Below are positions 46,714 to 56,545 of a DNA stretch of 64,000 bases, piece after piece. The stretch comes from an uncultured Christensenella sp. (GTDB taxonomy: Bacteria; Bacillota; Clostridia; Christensenellales; Pumilibacteraceae), in NCBI GenBank assembly GCA_949948895.1, contig CATLHE010000008.1:17055-81054 (forward strand). The letters are read 5' to 3'. Below the pieces are notes generated by a model. That model had not been told where the DNA came from, did no database searches, and saw nothing but the letters and a program-made list of their open reading frames with translations. The translations under genes and the position numbers were made by a program. Numbering within the stretch: position 1 is the first letter of the stretch; every line of letters begins with the position of its first letter.

Positions 46714-46742
46714 TTGACAGGGAATGCGATAACGGGTATAAT
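46714..46742 (+). promoter_or_regulatory. Promoter of a leaderless oxidoreductase gene
   Basis: TTGACA (46714-46719), 17 bases, TATAAT (46737-46742). With the usual distance transcription starts at 46749, the A of the ATG. No ribosome site exists. Confidence 0.9.
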
Positions 46743-46748
46743 AACTCC

Positions 46749-47618
46749 ATGAACGAATACGATACCATAATATTAGGCGGCGGGCCCGCGGGCGCGACCG
46801 CGGCGCTATACCTCGCGCGCGCGGGACTGAAAGTACTGGTCCTGCACGGCAATGCTTCGGCGCTCCACAAAGCCGAGCGCATCCAAAACTACTACGGTGC
46901 GGCGGACACTCCCACGGGCGCGGAACTGTACGCGCGCGGACTGAGCCAAGCCGAATCGGTCGGCGCGGAGATCAGGATAGATCAAGCCACGTTCTGCGAG
47001 TACGACGGCGCGCAGTTCACTGTCACAACGGCGGCGGGCGCATACACCGCAAGAACGCTCGTGATAGCCACGGGCGCGGCGCGGAGAACGCTCGATATAG
47101 ACGGAGTAAAGGAATACGAAGGCAAGGGTGTCAGTTACTGCGCCGTATGCGACGCGTTTTTCTATCGCGGCAAACGCGTAGGCGTCGTGGGCGCGGGCGA
47201 GTTCGCGCGTCACGAGTACGAAACACTGTCGCGCGTGGCGAAAGAGACCGTGCTGTTCACAAACGGCGAACGCCCGACGTTCGACGCGACGGAAACGTAC
47301 ACGGACAGGATAGAAAAAGTTACGGGCGAAAACGGCAGAGCCTCGGGCGTGACCGTGGGCGGAAAAACTGTGCAAGTCGACGGACTGTTCATCGCGCTCG
47401 GCGTGCTCGGCGCGGCGGCTATATCCAAAAGCCTGGGCATCATGACTACGCCGGAAGGCGCGATAGAAACGGACAAGACCGGCATGACGAATATACAGGG
47501 TTTGTATGCCGCGGGCGACTGCACCGCGGGTGTGAAACAGGTAAGCAAAGCCGCATGCGACGGCATGACGGTCGCGTTTGCCATAATCGCGGAGCTCAAG
47601 AATGCTCGCCGCGACTGA
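46749..47618 (+). CDS. Thioredoxin-reductase-like FAD/NAD(P) oxidoreductase
   Basis: 289 residues. FAD site ILGGGPAGATAALYLARAG, redox pair CAVC in SYCAVCDAFFYRGK, second Rossmann site GVVGAGEFARHE (the acidic-serine pattern GGGDSA of TrxB is changed), and C-terminal GLYAAGDCTAGVKQVSKAA. Shorter than TrxB (about 310). Probably reduces thioredoxin or a related dithiol partner; the altered nucleotide motif leaves NADH, NADPH or ferredoxin open. Overlaps the HAD gene by 17 bases. Confidence 0.88.
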   Translation: MNEYDTIILGGGPAGATAALYLARAGLKVLVLHGNASALHKAERIQNYYGAADTPTGAELYARGLSQAESVGAEIRIDQATFCEYDGAQFTVTTAAGAYTARTLVIATGAARRTLDIDGVKEYEGKGVSYCAVCDAFFYRGKRVGVVGAGEFARHEYETLSRVAKETVLFTNGERPTFDATETYTDRIEKVTGENGRASGVTVGGKTVQVDGLFIALGVLGAAAISKSLGIMTTPEGAIETDKTGMTNIQGLYAAGDCTAGVKQVSKAACDGMTVAFAIIAELKNARRD

Positions 47619-48198
47619 GAGGTTAGACTTTATCGAAGTCGCGGTATTCGACCTCGACGGCACGCTGTTTGACAGCGCTTGGTTGTGGGACAGGATAGAT
47701 ATAGAGTTCTTAAAGCGCCGCGGGAAAACACCTACTAAAGAGTATAAGCGCGGGCTCGCCGCGCTCGGCACCCGCAACGCCGCGGTATACACTATCGAGT
47801 ATTACGGGCTAGACGATACGCCCGAGGAATTGTGCGCCGAGTGGATGGAAATGGCGCGCGCCGCGTACGAAACCGAGATAAAACTCCTCGACGGCACGCT
47901 CGACGCCCTGAAATACTTTCGCGCTTGCGGCGTGCGGCTTGTCGCGGCGACAAGCCTGGCGGCAGAGCTGGCGCACGCGTGCCTCAACGCCAACGGCATC
48001 GCCGATTTTTTCGAGCGCGTCTTCATTGCCGACGAAATAGGTCATAATAAAAGCACGCCCGAATTCTTTTTACATATTTCTAACGCGCTCGGTGTAGCGC
48101 CGTCCGAGTGCATCGTGTTCGACGACGTGGCAAGCGTCGCCGAGAGCGCAAGAGCGGCGGGCATGACGGCGTACGTAATAGGCGCGGCGCGAAAATGA
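47602..48198 (+). CDS. HAD-superfamily phosphatase (beta-phosphoglucomutase-like)
   Basis: 198 residues. Motif I DLDGTLFDS, motif II ATS, motif III lysine in GHNKSTPEFF, motif IV VFDDV. Helical cap between motif I and II (subclass IA). Translation is coupled to the oxidoreductase by the overlap. Substrate unknown. Confidence 0.88.
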   Translation: MLAATERLDFIEVAVFDLDGTLFDSAWLWDRIDIEFLKRRGKTPTKEYKRGLAALGTRNAAVYTIEYYGLDDTPEELCAEWMEMARAAYETEIKLLDGTLDALKYFRACGVRLVAATSLAAELAHACLNANGIADFFERVFIADEIGHNKSTPEFFLHISNALGVAPSECIVFDDVASVAESARAAGMTAYVIGAARK

Positions 48199-48229
48199 GC
48201 CCGAGCATTTGTAAAAAACCGAACGTTCG

Positions 48230-48645
48230 GGCGCATGTAAAGTATTCATAGCAAATATTCGGGCGTAATACGAAATAAACAATAAATGCAAACACATGAG
48301 AAAATTCAAGTCGTGATTGGCGGAGCGCAGTGGTCTGCGCTCCCTACGAGCGGGTGACGAGTGGTTTGGCTTCCCCGTTCTGCGGCGGTTCGCCTAGATT
48401 CCTCGCAAGCTCGGAATGACAGGAGAACGGTAGTGAACGTTCAAATAATCGTAGGGAGCGACAACTCGGCGCTCCGTTGTTTTACTTTTTGTAATTATTC
48501 GGGTGAAACTTAATATTATTACAAATGCAAACACACGAGAAAATCTAAACTGCGTTTGGTCGGGCGTTTGGCAAAACAAATCACTCACGTAAACACACGA
48601 CTAAATCGATCTGTGATCGCACGACAGAATCGATCTGTGATCGCG
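48230..48645. repeat. Cluster 4 of composite palindromic repeats
   Basis: No gene. A hairpins near 48308 (CAAGTC/GATTGG, wobble) and 48545, and two tandem CGATC-TGT-GATCG hairpins at 48607-48619 and 48631-48643. B hairpins near 48318 and 48452, a C module near 48375-48422. The last hairpin ends five bases before the -35 box of the glycerol operon. Confidence 0.82.
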
Positions 48646-48647
48646 TA

Positions 48648-48676
48648 TTGACAAACCGCGCATGCGGTGATATAAT
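48648..48676 (+). promoter_or_regulatory. Promoter of the glycerol operon, leaderless
   Basis: TTGACA (48648-48653), 17 bases, TATAAT (48671-48676). The predicted start is 48683, the A of the first ATG; no ribosome site is present. Confidence 0.9.
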
Positions 48677-48682
48677 AGAAAA

Positions 48683-50113
48683 ATGAAAGGCAAAAAAGAA
48701 ATAGGGAAAACGATCGACTGCGCCGTCGTGGGCGGCGGGGTCATAGGCTGTTTTGCCGCGCGCGAGCTAAGTCGCTTCCGCGGCGATTTTTGTTTATTCG
48801 AAGCGGAGAGCGATGTGGCGTCGGGTACGACCAAAGCCAATTCGGGCATAGTCCACGCCGGGTACGACGCGAAACCGCATACTCAAAAATCCAAGTACAA
48901 CGTCGCGGGCAGTCTGATGATGGAAAAGGTCTGCCGTGAACTCGAAGTCCCGTACAAGCGCAACGGCGCAATGGTGATAGCGTTCGACGCGGACGGCAGA
49001 GAAAAACTGACCGCGCTCAAAGCGCGCGGGATAGAGAACGGCGTGCAAACGGAGATCATAAGCAGCGACGCGGCGCGTGCGAAAGAACCGCGGCTGTCCG
49101 ACCGAGTAATAGCTGCGCTGTATGCGAAAAGCTCGGCGATCGTCTCGCCGTACGAGCTAGCGATAGCATGCGCCGAAAACTTTATCGATAACGGCGGACG
49201 CGTGTACACGAATACCTGCGTAGTGGGAATAGCGCGGCACGAACGCGGCTATGCGCTCACGGTACGAAAAGACGGCAAAGAAACTACCGTCGTGTGTCGC
49301 GCGGTGATAAACGCGGCGGGGCTGTACGCCGACGAAATACACAACGCCGTGGCAAAGCCGATAGCAATACGCCCGCGCCGCGGTCAGTACGTACTGCTCG
49401 ACAAATCGGCAATGCCCGTTACTCATACTGTGTTTCAGACCCCCACGGCGCTCGGCAAAGGCGTGCTCGTTTCGCCCACCTGCCACGGCAATACCGTGAT
49501 CGGTCCGAGCGCGGAGGACGTGTCCGACAAAACGGCGTTAGAGACGACGGCGGACGTGCTCGACGAGGTTTTTCGTAAAGCCGCGCTGTCCGTGCCGAGC
49601 ATAAACAAGCGCGATATAATCACGCAGTTTTCGGGATTGCGTGCGGTATGCGGCGACGACTTTATAATAGGCGAGAGCGCGGACGGGTTTTTCGATGCGG
49701 CGGGCGTGTGTTCGCCGGGGCTCGCGTCGTCGCCCGCGATAGGCGAGTATCTCGCGACCGCGGTGGCAAAAAAGCTGGGGCTGGACGAAAACCGCGCGTT
49801 CGATAGCCACCGCGCGGCGATACCATGTTTCGCGACGGCGACCGACGAAGAACGCGACAGACTGATACAAAGCGACCCGCGGTACGGGCATATAGTGTGT
49901 CGGTGCGAAACGGTCACGGAAGCGGAAATAATCGAAGCGGTGCGCCGCGGCGCGCGCGATCTCGACGGCGTAAAGCGAAGAGTGCGCGCGGGCATGGGCA
50001 GGTGTCAAGCCGGATTCTGCACGCCCGCTATGGTCAAGATACTAAGCCGCGAGCTCGGCATACCCGAAGAGCTCGTAACAAAGCGCGGCGGCGGCTCGTA
50101 CATGGGGATATAG
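48683..50113 (+). CDS. FAD-dependent glycerol-3-phosphate dehydrogenase-like protein with BFD-type Fe-S domain
   Basis: 476 residues. FAD site CAVVGGGVIGCFAARELSR, DAO-type core with NSGIVHAGYD, and a C-terminal bacterioferredoxin-like domain with CRCETV and GRCQAGFC (four Cys for a 2Fe-2S cluster). This is the GlpA-like arrangement common in Firmicutes operons with glpK. It should oxidise glycerol-3-phosphate to dihydroxyacetone phosphate with the two following proteins. Confidence 0.9.
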   Translation: MKGKKEIGKTIDCAVVGGGVIGCFAARELSRFRGDFCLFEAESDVASGTTKANSGIVHAGYDAKPHTQKSKYNVAGSLMMEKVCRELEVPYKRNGAMVIAFDADGREKLTALKARGIENGVQTEIISSDAARAKEPRLSDRVIAALYAKSSAIVSPYELAIACAENFIDNGGRVYTNTCVVGIARHERGYALTVRKDGKETTVVCRAVINAAGLYADEIHNAVAKPIAIRPRRGQYVLLDKSAMPVTHTVFQTPTALGKGVLVSPTCHGNTVIGPSAEDVSDKTALETTADVLDEVFRKAALSVPSINKRDIITQFSGLRAVCGDDFIIGESADGFFDAAGVCSPGLASSPAIGEYLATAVAKKLGLDENRAFDSHRAAIPCFATATDEERDRLIQSDPRYGHIVCRCETVTEAEIIEAVRRGARDLDGVKRRVRAGMGRCQAGFCTPAMVKILSRELGIPEELVTKRGGGSYMGI

Positions 50114-50116
50114 CCT

Positions 50117-51397
50117 ATGGAAACCATCGAAAAGAAAATAGTGATAATCGGCGGCGGACCCGCGGGGCTTGCGGCGGCGGTCGCGGCATACGACGCGGGC
50201 GAACGCGATATTGCCGTGCTTGAACGCGACGGCTATGGCGGTGGCATACTCAATCAGTGTATTCACAACGGATTCGGGCTTCATACGTTCAACGCCGAGC
50301 TCACCGGTCCCGAGTACGCCGCGCGCTATCTCGAGCTTATGCGCGCACGGAACATACGCATAGACTACGACACGATGGTGCTGTCGGTCAGCGGCGACAG
50401 AACGGTCACTGCGGCGGGTCCGCGCGGCATGGTCAGGTACGATGCGGGCGCGGTCATACTCGCTTGCGGATGCAGAGAACGCCCGCGCGGCGCGATCAAT
50501 ATTGCGGGGACGCGGCCTTCGGGCGTATTTTCGGCGGGCACGGCGCAACGCATGATAAACGTGGACGGGCAGAGGATAGGCAGTCGCGTGTTCATACTCG
50601 GTTCAGGCGATATCGGTCTTATCATGGCGCGGCGCATGACGTTCGAGGGCGCGAGCGTCGCGGGCGTAGCCGAGCTCATGCCGTACTCGTCGGGACTTAG
50701 CCGCAACATCGCGCAGTGCCTCGACGACTTCGGCATTCCGCTGATGCTGTCCACCACCGTAATCGAGATACGCGGCAGGGACAGGATAAGCTCGGTCGTT
50801 GTGGCTAACGTGGACGAGAACAAACGCCCGATAAAGAGCACGGCGCGCGAGATAGAATGCGACACGCTGTTGCTGTCCGTGGGGCTGTTGCCCGAGAACG
50901 AACTCGCTATGGGCGCGGGCGTCAGCCTTAGCCGCGTCACGGGCGGCGCGGTTGTAAACGATGCGTTCATGACCGACGTGGACGGCGTGTTCATGTGCGG
51001 AAACTGCCTGCACGTTCACGACCTCGTAGACTACGTGTCCAAGGAAAGCGCGGCGTGCGGCAGAGCGGCGGCGGAATACGTCAAGGCGAAAGCGCCTTGC
51101 AATACCGATAAAAGCGACTTTGTAACAATCAAAACTTCGGGCGGCGTGCGGTACTGCGTGCCGCAGAACATAACGCGTAGCGGCGGCGGCAGTATAACTT
51201 TGCGCATGCGCGTAGACAACGTTTACAGAAAAGCGCGGCTCGTCGTGTGCGCAGACGGCGCGGCTATCATAAACAGACCGCGACCGATAATGACGCCGGG
51301 CGAAATGGAAACGTTGGAGCTCGACGACAAGGCGAGCACGGCGGTAAGAAAAGCCGAAAAGGTTGAAGTTCGGCTCGAAACGGAGGGCGTGAAATGA
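50117..51397 (+). CDS. FAD/NAD pyridine nucleotide-disulfide oxidoreductase, glycerol operon
   Basis: 426 residues. FAD site KIVIIGGGPAGLAAAVAAYD, ACGCRERPRG, NAD site FILGSGDIGLIMARRM, and GVFMCGNCLHVHDLVDYVS. Probably transfers electrons between the GlpA-like protein and NAD or ferredoxin. Starts 3 bases after the preceding gene and overlaps the next by 4 (ATGA). Confidence 0.88.
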   Translation: METIEKKIVIIGGGPAGLAAAVAAYDAGERDIAVLERDGYGGGILNQCIHNGFGLHTFNAELTGPEYAARYLELMRARNIRIDYDTMVLSVSGDRTVTAAGPRGMVRYDAGAVILACGCRERPRGAINIAGTRPSGVFSAGTAQRMINVDGQRIGSRVFILGSGDIGLIMARRMTFEGASVAGVAELMPYSSGLSRNIAQCLDDFGIPLMLSTTVIEIRGRDRISSVVVANVDENKRPIKSTAREIECDTLLLSVGLLPENELAMGAGVSLSRVTGGAVVNDAFMTDVDGVFMCGNCLHVHDLVDYVSKESAACGRAAAEYVKAKAPCNTDKSDFVTIKTSGGVRYCVPQNITRSGGGSITLRMRVDNVYRKARLVVCADGAAIINRPRPIMTPGEMETLELDDKASTAVRKAEKVEVRLETEGVK

Positions 51398-51792
51398 GCG
51401 GGAAAACGACGAATAACGAAGTCCGCGAGTTCGTGTGTATATGCTGTCCGATAGGTTGTAAGCTCAAAGCCGAGCGCGACGGCAATACGGTACGAGTGCA
51501 AGGCAATACCTGTAAGCGCGGCGAAAAGTACGCGATAGACGAGCTTACCGCGCCCAAGCGTACCGTGACTACTACGGTAAGAATAGACGGCGGCGAATTG
51601 CCGTGCGTGCCTGTCAAAACGAAAGACCCCATACCCAAAGACAAGATATTCGCGGCGCTTTATATCATCAAGCATACGAAGCTCGACGCGCCCGTCGCGA
51701 TAGGCGATATTGCCGTATCAAACGTTTGCGGCACGGGCGTGGACGTTGTGGTAACGCGGGCTTGCGCAGCGAAAAACGTTCGAAAGGAGTAA
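51394..51792 (+). CDS. DUF1667 cysteine-rich protein, glycerol operon
   Basis: 132 residues. [12 protein letters not shown] and [11 protein letters not shown] contain the conserved cysteines of DUF1667, which nearly always follows this oxidoreductase pair. A metal or Fe-S role is likely but unproven. Coupled to the gene before it. Confidence 0.9.
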   Translation: MSGKTTNNEVREFVCICCPIGCKLKAERDGNTVRVQGNTCKRGEKYAIDELTAPKRTVTTTVRIDGGELPCVPVKTKDPIPKDKIFAALYIIKHTKLDAPVAIGDIAVSNVCGTGVDVVVTRACAAKNVRKE

Positions 51793-51797
51793 AACCG

Positions 51798-53291
51798 ATG
51801 AAGAAAAACAGTAAGTACGTATTGGCGCTCGATCAGGGCACGACGAGTTCGCGCGCGATAGTGTTTGACGGGTCGGGCGCGGCAAAAGCGAAAGCTCAGG
51901 CGGAGTTCGGGCAGATATACCCGCGCGAGGGCTGGGTGGAACACGACCCGCTCGAGATATACTCGTCTCAGGTCGGCGTGATAGCGGAAGCGCTCGCGAG
52001 ATGCGGGATAGTGCGGCAGGACCTCGCCGCGATAGGCATAACCAATCAAAGAGAAACGACTGTCGTATGGGAAAAAGCGACGGGCAGACCTATACACAAC
52101 GCAGTGGTGTGGCAGTGCAGGCGCACCGCCGAGCGTTGCGACGAGATACGCGAAAGCGGTTATGCCGATACGATATACAAAAAAACGGGTCTGCCCGTGG
52201 ACGCGTATTTTTCTGCGACCAAGCTCGAATGGATACTGAACAACGTAGCGGGCGCGCGCGAGCGCGCAATGCGCGGCGAACTGCTTTTCGGCACCGTCGA
52301 TACGTTTTTGATGTGGAAACTGTCCGACGGCGAGATATTCGCTACCGATTATACCAATGCGTCAAGAACGATGCTGTTTAATATACATACCCTCGATTGG
52401 GACGACGAGCTTTTGCGATTGTTCGGCATACCGCGGCAAATGCTGCCCAAGGTACAGCCGTCGGGCAGTCTTTTCGGCTATACCGATGAAACGGTGTTCG
52501 GCGCGCGCGTGCCCATTTCGGGCGTTGCGGGCGATCAGCAAGCCGCGCTTTTCGGACAGCGGTGCTTTGAAAAAGGTCTGTGCAAAAACACGTTCGGAAC
52601 GGGCTGTTTTTTGCTCATGAACACGGGGAGCGACGCGATACAGAGCAAGAACGGACTCATCACAACGCTCGCGGCGACGAGAGAGAACGCGCCCGTTTGC
52701 TACGCGTTGGAGGGGAGCGTATTCGTGGGCGGCGCGGTCGTGCAGTGGCTTCGCGACAGCATGCGAATGATACGCTCGGCGGCAGAGACCGAAAGGTACG
52801 CGACCAAAGTAGACGACACGCTCGGCGTGTATATAGTTCCCGCGTTCGTGGGGCTTGGCGCGCCGTACTGGGACGCGTACGCGCGCGGCACGGTAACGGG
52901 GCTGACTCGCGGCACGACAAAAGAGCATTTTATCCGTGCGGCTTTGGAGAGCATAGACTATCAGGTGCACGACGTGCTTCGCGCCATGGAAAGCGACTGC
53001 GGCGTGTGTGTAAGTCGATTGGCCGTAGACGGCGGCGCGGCAGCCAATGATTTTTTGATGCAGTTCATGGCGGATATATCGGGCGCGGAGGTCGAGCGCC
53101 CTGCGGTCGTGGAAACTACGGCTTTGGGCGCGGCATTGCTCGCGGGACTTACCGCGGGCGTTTACGACGAAGCGGCGGTATGTGCGCTCGGCGGCGACGG
53201 CAAGACGGTGTTTAAGCCGAACATGGACGAGCAAAAACGCAATGGGCTTTTGGACGGTTGGCGCGACGCGGTGAGGCGTGCGAGAGGCTGA
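51798..53291 (+). CDS. glpK: Glycerol kinase
   Basis: 497 residues from ATG 51798 (AAAGGAGTAAAACCG ahead). FGGY motifs: [15 protein letters not shown] for [17 protein letters not shown], and [22 protein letters not shown]. Phosphorylates glycerol to glycerol-3-phosphate, the substrate of the upstream dehydrogenase. No glycerol facilitator gene is in the operon. The last codons belong to a duplicated 61-base segment. Confidence 0.97.
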   Translation: MKKNSKYVLALDQGTTSSRAIVFDGSGAAKAKAQAEFGQIYPREGWVEHDPLEIYSSQVGVIAEALARCGIVRQDLAAIGITNQRETTVVWEKATGRPIHNAVVWQCRRTAERCDEIRESGYADTIYKKTGLPVDAYFSATKLEWILNNVAGARERAMRGELLFGTVDTFLMWKLSDGEIFATDYTNASRTMLFNIHTLDWDDELLRLFGIPRQMLPKVQPSGSLFGYTDETVFGARVPISGVAGDQQAALFGQRCFEKGLCKNTFGTGCFLLMNTGSDAIQSKNGLITTLAATRENAPVCYALEGSVFVGGAVVQWLRDSMRMIRSAAETERYATKVDDTLGVYIVPAFVGLGAPYWDAYARGTVTGLTRGTTKEHFIRAALESIDYQVHDVLRAMESDCGVCVSRLAVDGGAAANDFLMQFMADISGAEVERPAVVETTALGAALLAGLTAGVYDEAAVCALGGDGKTVFKPNMDEQKRNGLLDGWRDAVRRARG

Positions 53292-53335
53292 CTCCGCGAG
53301 CCGTAGCGGGCTGATTTTGCCCGTTTCGGCGTCAG
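53275..53335 (+). repeat. 61-bp direct repeat, copy 1 (end of glpK)
   Basis: Runs from the last codons of glpK through a hairpin (GCCGTAGCGGG/CCCGTTTCGGC inside CTGAC/GTCAG). Identical to 53599-53659, 324 bases away. This copy lacks a T run. Confidence 0.9.
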
Positions 53336-53598
53336 GCTTCGCTTGTTGTACTTCAAGTACAACTTCGCTCGCCTTCCTTGAACCGAACTAAAATCAACTC
53401 CGCTACGGCGCTTTGCGGTATTGGCGGCATAGAAGCAAATAACAGCTGCAAAAGATGCGGGTATGCGTTTTTTCATTACATTCAAGCGGCTATCGATAGA
53501 TTTTGCATGGCTTTAAACTCTATATGTGACAATTAGTTCGTCATAAATCAATCTCTAGCAATGCGCCAAAACCTCGCGGATCCGCCTCACGCAAGCCC

Positions 53599-53659
53599 GG
53601 CGTGCGAGAGGCTGACTCCGCGAGCCGTAGCGGGCTGATTTTGCCCGTTTCGGCGTCAG
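53599..53659 (+). repeat. 61-bp direct repeat, copy 2
   Basis: Second copy, containing a dead piece of the glpK end. Between the copies (53336-53598) no gene is visible. Confidence 0.9.
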
Positions 53660-53666
53660 TTTTTTC
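53612..53666 (+). terminator. Terminator in repeat copy 2
   Basis: The CTGAC...GTCAG hairpin is followed here by TTTTTT, so only this copy looks like a working terminator for glpK. Confidence 0.75.
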
Positions 53667-53719
53667 ACATGCAAAAGGCGCATAAACGCATATAATATCA
53701 CCACGGTGGCTGTGTCGGT

Positions 53720-53749
53720 TTGACAAATGCGCCGTAAAAGTGATATACT
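53720..53749 (+). promoter_or_regulatory. Promoter of tldD-tldE
   Basis: TTGACA (53720-53725), 18 bases, TATACT (53744-53749); the leader is about 70 bases and holds a GATCGTTCTTTCGGGATC-type short inverted segment. Confidence 0.8.
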
Positions 53750-53825
53750 GACTGTAATTTACGTTTTGCGGTACCCGTTGAAAGATCGTTCTTTCGGGAT
53801 CGGCATAGTGTAAGAAGGAGAATAA

Positions 53826-55223
53826 ATGGATAAGAAAATAGCCAAAAAGGTACTGTCCAAAGCGCTCGCTACGGGCGCGGACCTTGCCGAGCTGTACGTG
53901 CAGGACAAGATCTCGCGCGTGGTTCAGCTCAATTACAGGCGTGTGGACAATGTGTCAACTACGCTTACATACGGCGCGGGGCTGAGGCTCATGCTCGGCG
54001 TTCAGCAGGTATACGGATACACTTCCGATCTTTCCGAAGAATCGCTAATGGCGCTTGCCGATAAGCTCGCGGCATACTTCGACGGCAAACGACTCTTGGA
54101 CTGCGGCGAGTTTAAGGAGATAAAAAATCCCGAGACGCACAAGCCCCAAAAGGAAGCGAGCTCGCTTAGCGTTGCCGATAAGATAGCGTATCTCAAGAAG
54201 GGCGAGGATGCCATTTATGCCGAGTCGCCGCTCATAGTAAACGCGACGTGCGCGCTTGTGGACAACGACGAAAAAGTGGAGATATTTACCGTCACGGCGG
54301 ACGGCGCAAGGCTCGTTCGTGACAGGCGCGTGCATATTCGCGTTGTGGCGCAAGCGGTTGCGGCGAAGGACGGCGCGTTCGAGGTCGGTTTTTCGGGACC
54401 GGGACTTTCCAAGGGCGCGGAGTATCTCGAAGAAGTCGATTTTGTGGAGAAAGCGAAAAGAGCGGCAAAGACCGCCGTCGCGCTTCTCGATGCGCCCGAA
54501 TGCCCGTCGGGAGTCATGCCCGTCGTCATAGGCAATCAGTTCGGCGGCGTGCTGTTCCACGAGGCGTGCGGACACCCGCTCGAAGGCACGGCGATCTCGC
54601 ATAATACTTCGCCGTTCGCGGGCAAGCTCGGGCAGAAGATCGCATCCGACTTAGTTACCGCCATCGACGACGGCACGCATGCGCACGGCTGGGGCAGCGA
54701 GTGTTTCGACGACGAGGGCGTGGCTTCGACCAAGAACGTGCTCATTGAGAACGGCGTGCTTAAAAATTACATGGTCGACACGTTCGACGGGCGCAGGCTC
54801 GGCATGAAACCGACGGGCGCGTGCAGACGCGAGTCGTACAAGTATCTTCCCACGACGCGCATGACCAATACGTACATAGCGGCGGGCAAGAGCACGCCCG
54901 AAGAGATAATCGAGGCGACGGAGTTCGGGCTGTACTGCGTGTCGTTCAACGGCGGTTCGGTCGATCCGACGACGGATAAGTTCAACTTTACTTCGTCCGA
55001 GACGTACATAATCAAAAACGGCAAGATCGATCATTTGGTCAAGTCCCCGACGCTCACGGGCTTCGGGTACGAGATACTGCCCAAGATCGATATGGTAGCC
55101 AACGACTGCGAGCTTGCCGCGGGTATGTGCGGCGCGGCGTCGGGCAGTGTTTGCGCGGCGGTCGGTCAGCCGACTCTGCGCGTTTCCGAAATGACCGTAG
55201 GCGGCAAAGGAGAGACGCTCTAA
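53826..55223 (+). CDS. tldD: TldD metalloprotease subunit
   Basis: 465 residues. Zinc site HEACGHPLEG (HExxxH), with VIGNQFGGVLFHEACGH and the conserved FNGGSVDPTTDKFNF block. With TldE it forms a protease that degrades unfolded peptides or matures modified peptides such as microcins. Ribosome site AAGGAG. The stop overlaps the tldE start by one base. Confidence 0.95.
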   Translation: MDKKIAKKVLSKALATGADLAELYVQDKISRVVQLNYRRVDNVSTTLTYGAGLRLMLGVQQVYGYTSDLSEESLMALADKLAAYFDGKRLLDCGEFKEIKNPETHKPQKEASSLSVADKIAYLKKGEDAIYAESPLIVNATCALVDNDEKVEIFTVTADGARLVRDRRVHIRVVAQAVAAKDGAFEVGFSGPGLSKGAEYLEEVDFVEKAKRAAKTAVALLDAPECPSGVMPVVIGNQFGGVLFHEACGHPLEGTAISHNTSPFAGKLGQKIASDLVTAIDDGTHAHGWGSECFDDEGVASTKNVLIENGVLKNYMVDTFDGRRLGMKPTGACRRESYKYLPTTRMTNTYIAAGKSTPEEIIEATEFGLYCVSFNGGSVDPTTDKFNFTSSETYIIKNGKIDHLVKSPTLTGFGYEILPKIDMVANDCELAAGMCGAASGSVCAAVGQPTLRVSEMTVGGKGETL

Positions 55224-56545
55224 TGGATATGAATAAGCTTTATAAGGCGGCGGCTGCCGCGGGTATCGCGCCGTTCGAGACGCGCATAAGAAAAGAAAAC
55301 AAAATAACTATCGAGCTTTTCAACGACGTGGTGGAAAACTATACCGTTGCGGAAAACGGCTCGATTAAAGTCAGGGGGCTCGTTGACGGCAAGGGCGGCG
55401 TGTTTTCGTCCGACCGCGTGGACGACGAGGTCATCGATATTGCCGTTGCCGCGGTCAAGGATTCCGCGGAGTACGGTCAGCCCGTCGACCCCGAGTTTTT
55501 CCTCGGCGGCAAGGATCTTCATTACGAAGAGGTCAAAACATTCGACAGTAAGCTTGCGGAAGTTCCCGCAACCGAGTTCATTGCGCTCGGCAAGAAGATA
55601 GCAAAGAGCAGTCTTGCTTTGGATAAGCGTATCGAGAGCGTCAATATACAAGTCGAGTATGATTTCGAAGAGACCGAGCTTAAAAACTCCAACGGCTTGA
55701 ACGTCGGACAAAAGACCAATTACGTTATGATATACGGCAGCGCCAAAGCCGTATCGGGCGAGCTCGTGGAGAGCGGGAGCTATTATGAGATACTGTCCGA
55801 GCTCGGCGGGTTCGATGCGGACGGGTTTGCCAAAAAGCTCGTTGCCGACGCGGTCGATCAGCTCGGCGGAAGTTCCGTCAAGAGCGGCAAGTACAAGGTC
55901 GTGTATTCGCCCGATTGCGTAGCGGCGCTACTTACCGCGCTCAAGGACGGGTTCTCGGCGTTTAACGTCGAACAGCATATATCGCTCTTGGAAGGCAAGA
56001 TCGGCGAGCAGGTGTTCTCGCCGCTGTTCTCGCTCGAACAAACGCCTATCGGCAATGATCCGTTCTGCTCGGCGTTCGATAGCGAGGGCGTGCCGTGCAA
56101 GAACGCCATGCTTATCGATAAGGGCGTGCCTACGGGGTATGTTTACGATCTTGATACCGCTAAGCGCGCGGGGGTCAAGTCCACAGGCAACGGCGTGCTT
56201 CAGGGCGGGAACGTTCGGCCCGCGGTCGGGTATACCCGCGTGGTGCCCGGGGACAAGACGCTCGAGCAGTTGTTTGAACAGGTGGGCGACGGACTGTACA
56301 TAACGGGGCTCGGCGGTATCGGCACGGGACTCAATCCGCAGTCGGGCGCGTACTCGCTTCAAGCGAGCGGGTACCTTATAGAAAAGGGCAAGCGCGCGCG
56401 GCCGGTGTCGCTCATTACCGTGGCGGGCAATATCATGACCGATTTTAAGGACGTTATCGCCGTCGGTAACGATGAGAAGAAAACGTACTACGCTACCAAG
56501 ACGCCGTCGGTCGCGATCAAGGATCTGTCCGTTTCCGGTCTCTAA
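55223..56545 (+). CDS. pmbA: TldE/PmbA, non-catalytic partner of TldD
   Basis: 440 residues from ATG 55223 (MDMNKLYKAAAAAGIAPFE). TldD/PmbA fold with ITGLGGIGTGLNPQSGAYSL near the C-terminus; the zinc-binding HExxxH is absent as expected. The stop is followed after two bases by a repeat hairpin. Confidence 0.94.
   Translation: MDMNKLYKAAAAAGIAPFETRIRKENKITIELFNDVVENYTVAENGSIKVRGLVDGKGGVFSSDRVDDEVIDIAVAAVKDSAEYGQPVDPEFFLGGKDLHYEEVKTFDSKLAEVPATEFIALGKKIAKSSLALDKRIESVNIQVEYDFEETELKNSNGLNVGQKTNYVMIYGSAKAVSGELVESGSYYEILSELGGFDADGFAKKLVADAVDQLGGSSVKSGKYKVVYSPDCVAALLTALKDGFSAFNVEQHISLLEGKIGEQVFSPLFSLEQTPIGNDPFCSAFDSEGVPCKNAMLIDKGVPTGYVYDLDTAKRAGVKSTGNGVLQGGNVRPAVGYTRVVPGDKTLEQLFEQVGDGLYITGLGGIGTGLNPQSGAYSLQASGYLIEKGKRARPVSLITVAGNIMTDFKDVIAVGNDEKKTYYATKTPSVAIKDLSVSGL

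Noticed and set aside
47802..48309. Minus-strand frames opposite the HAD gene
   Set aside because: Low-complexity, Arg/Ala-rich products, and the plus-strand HAD motifs are clear.
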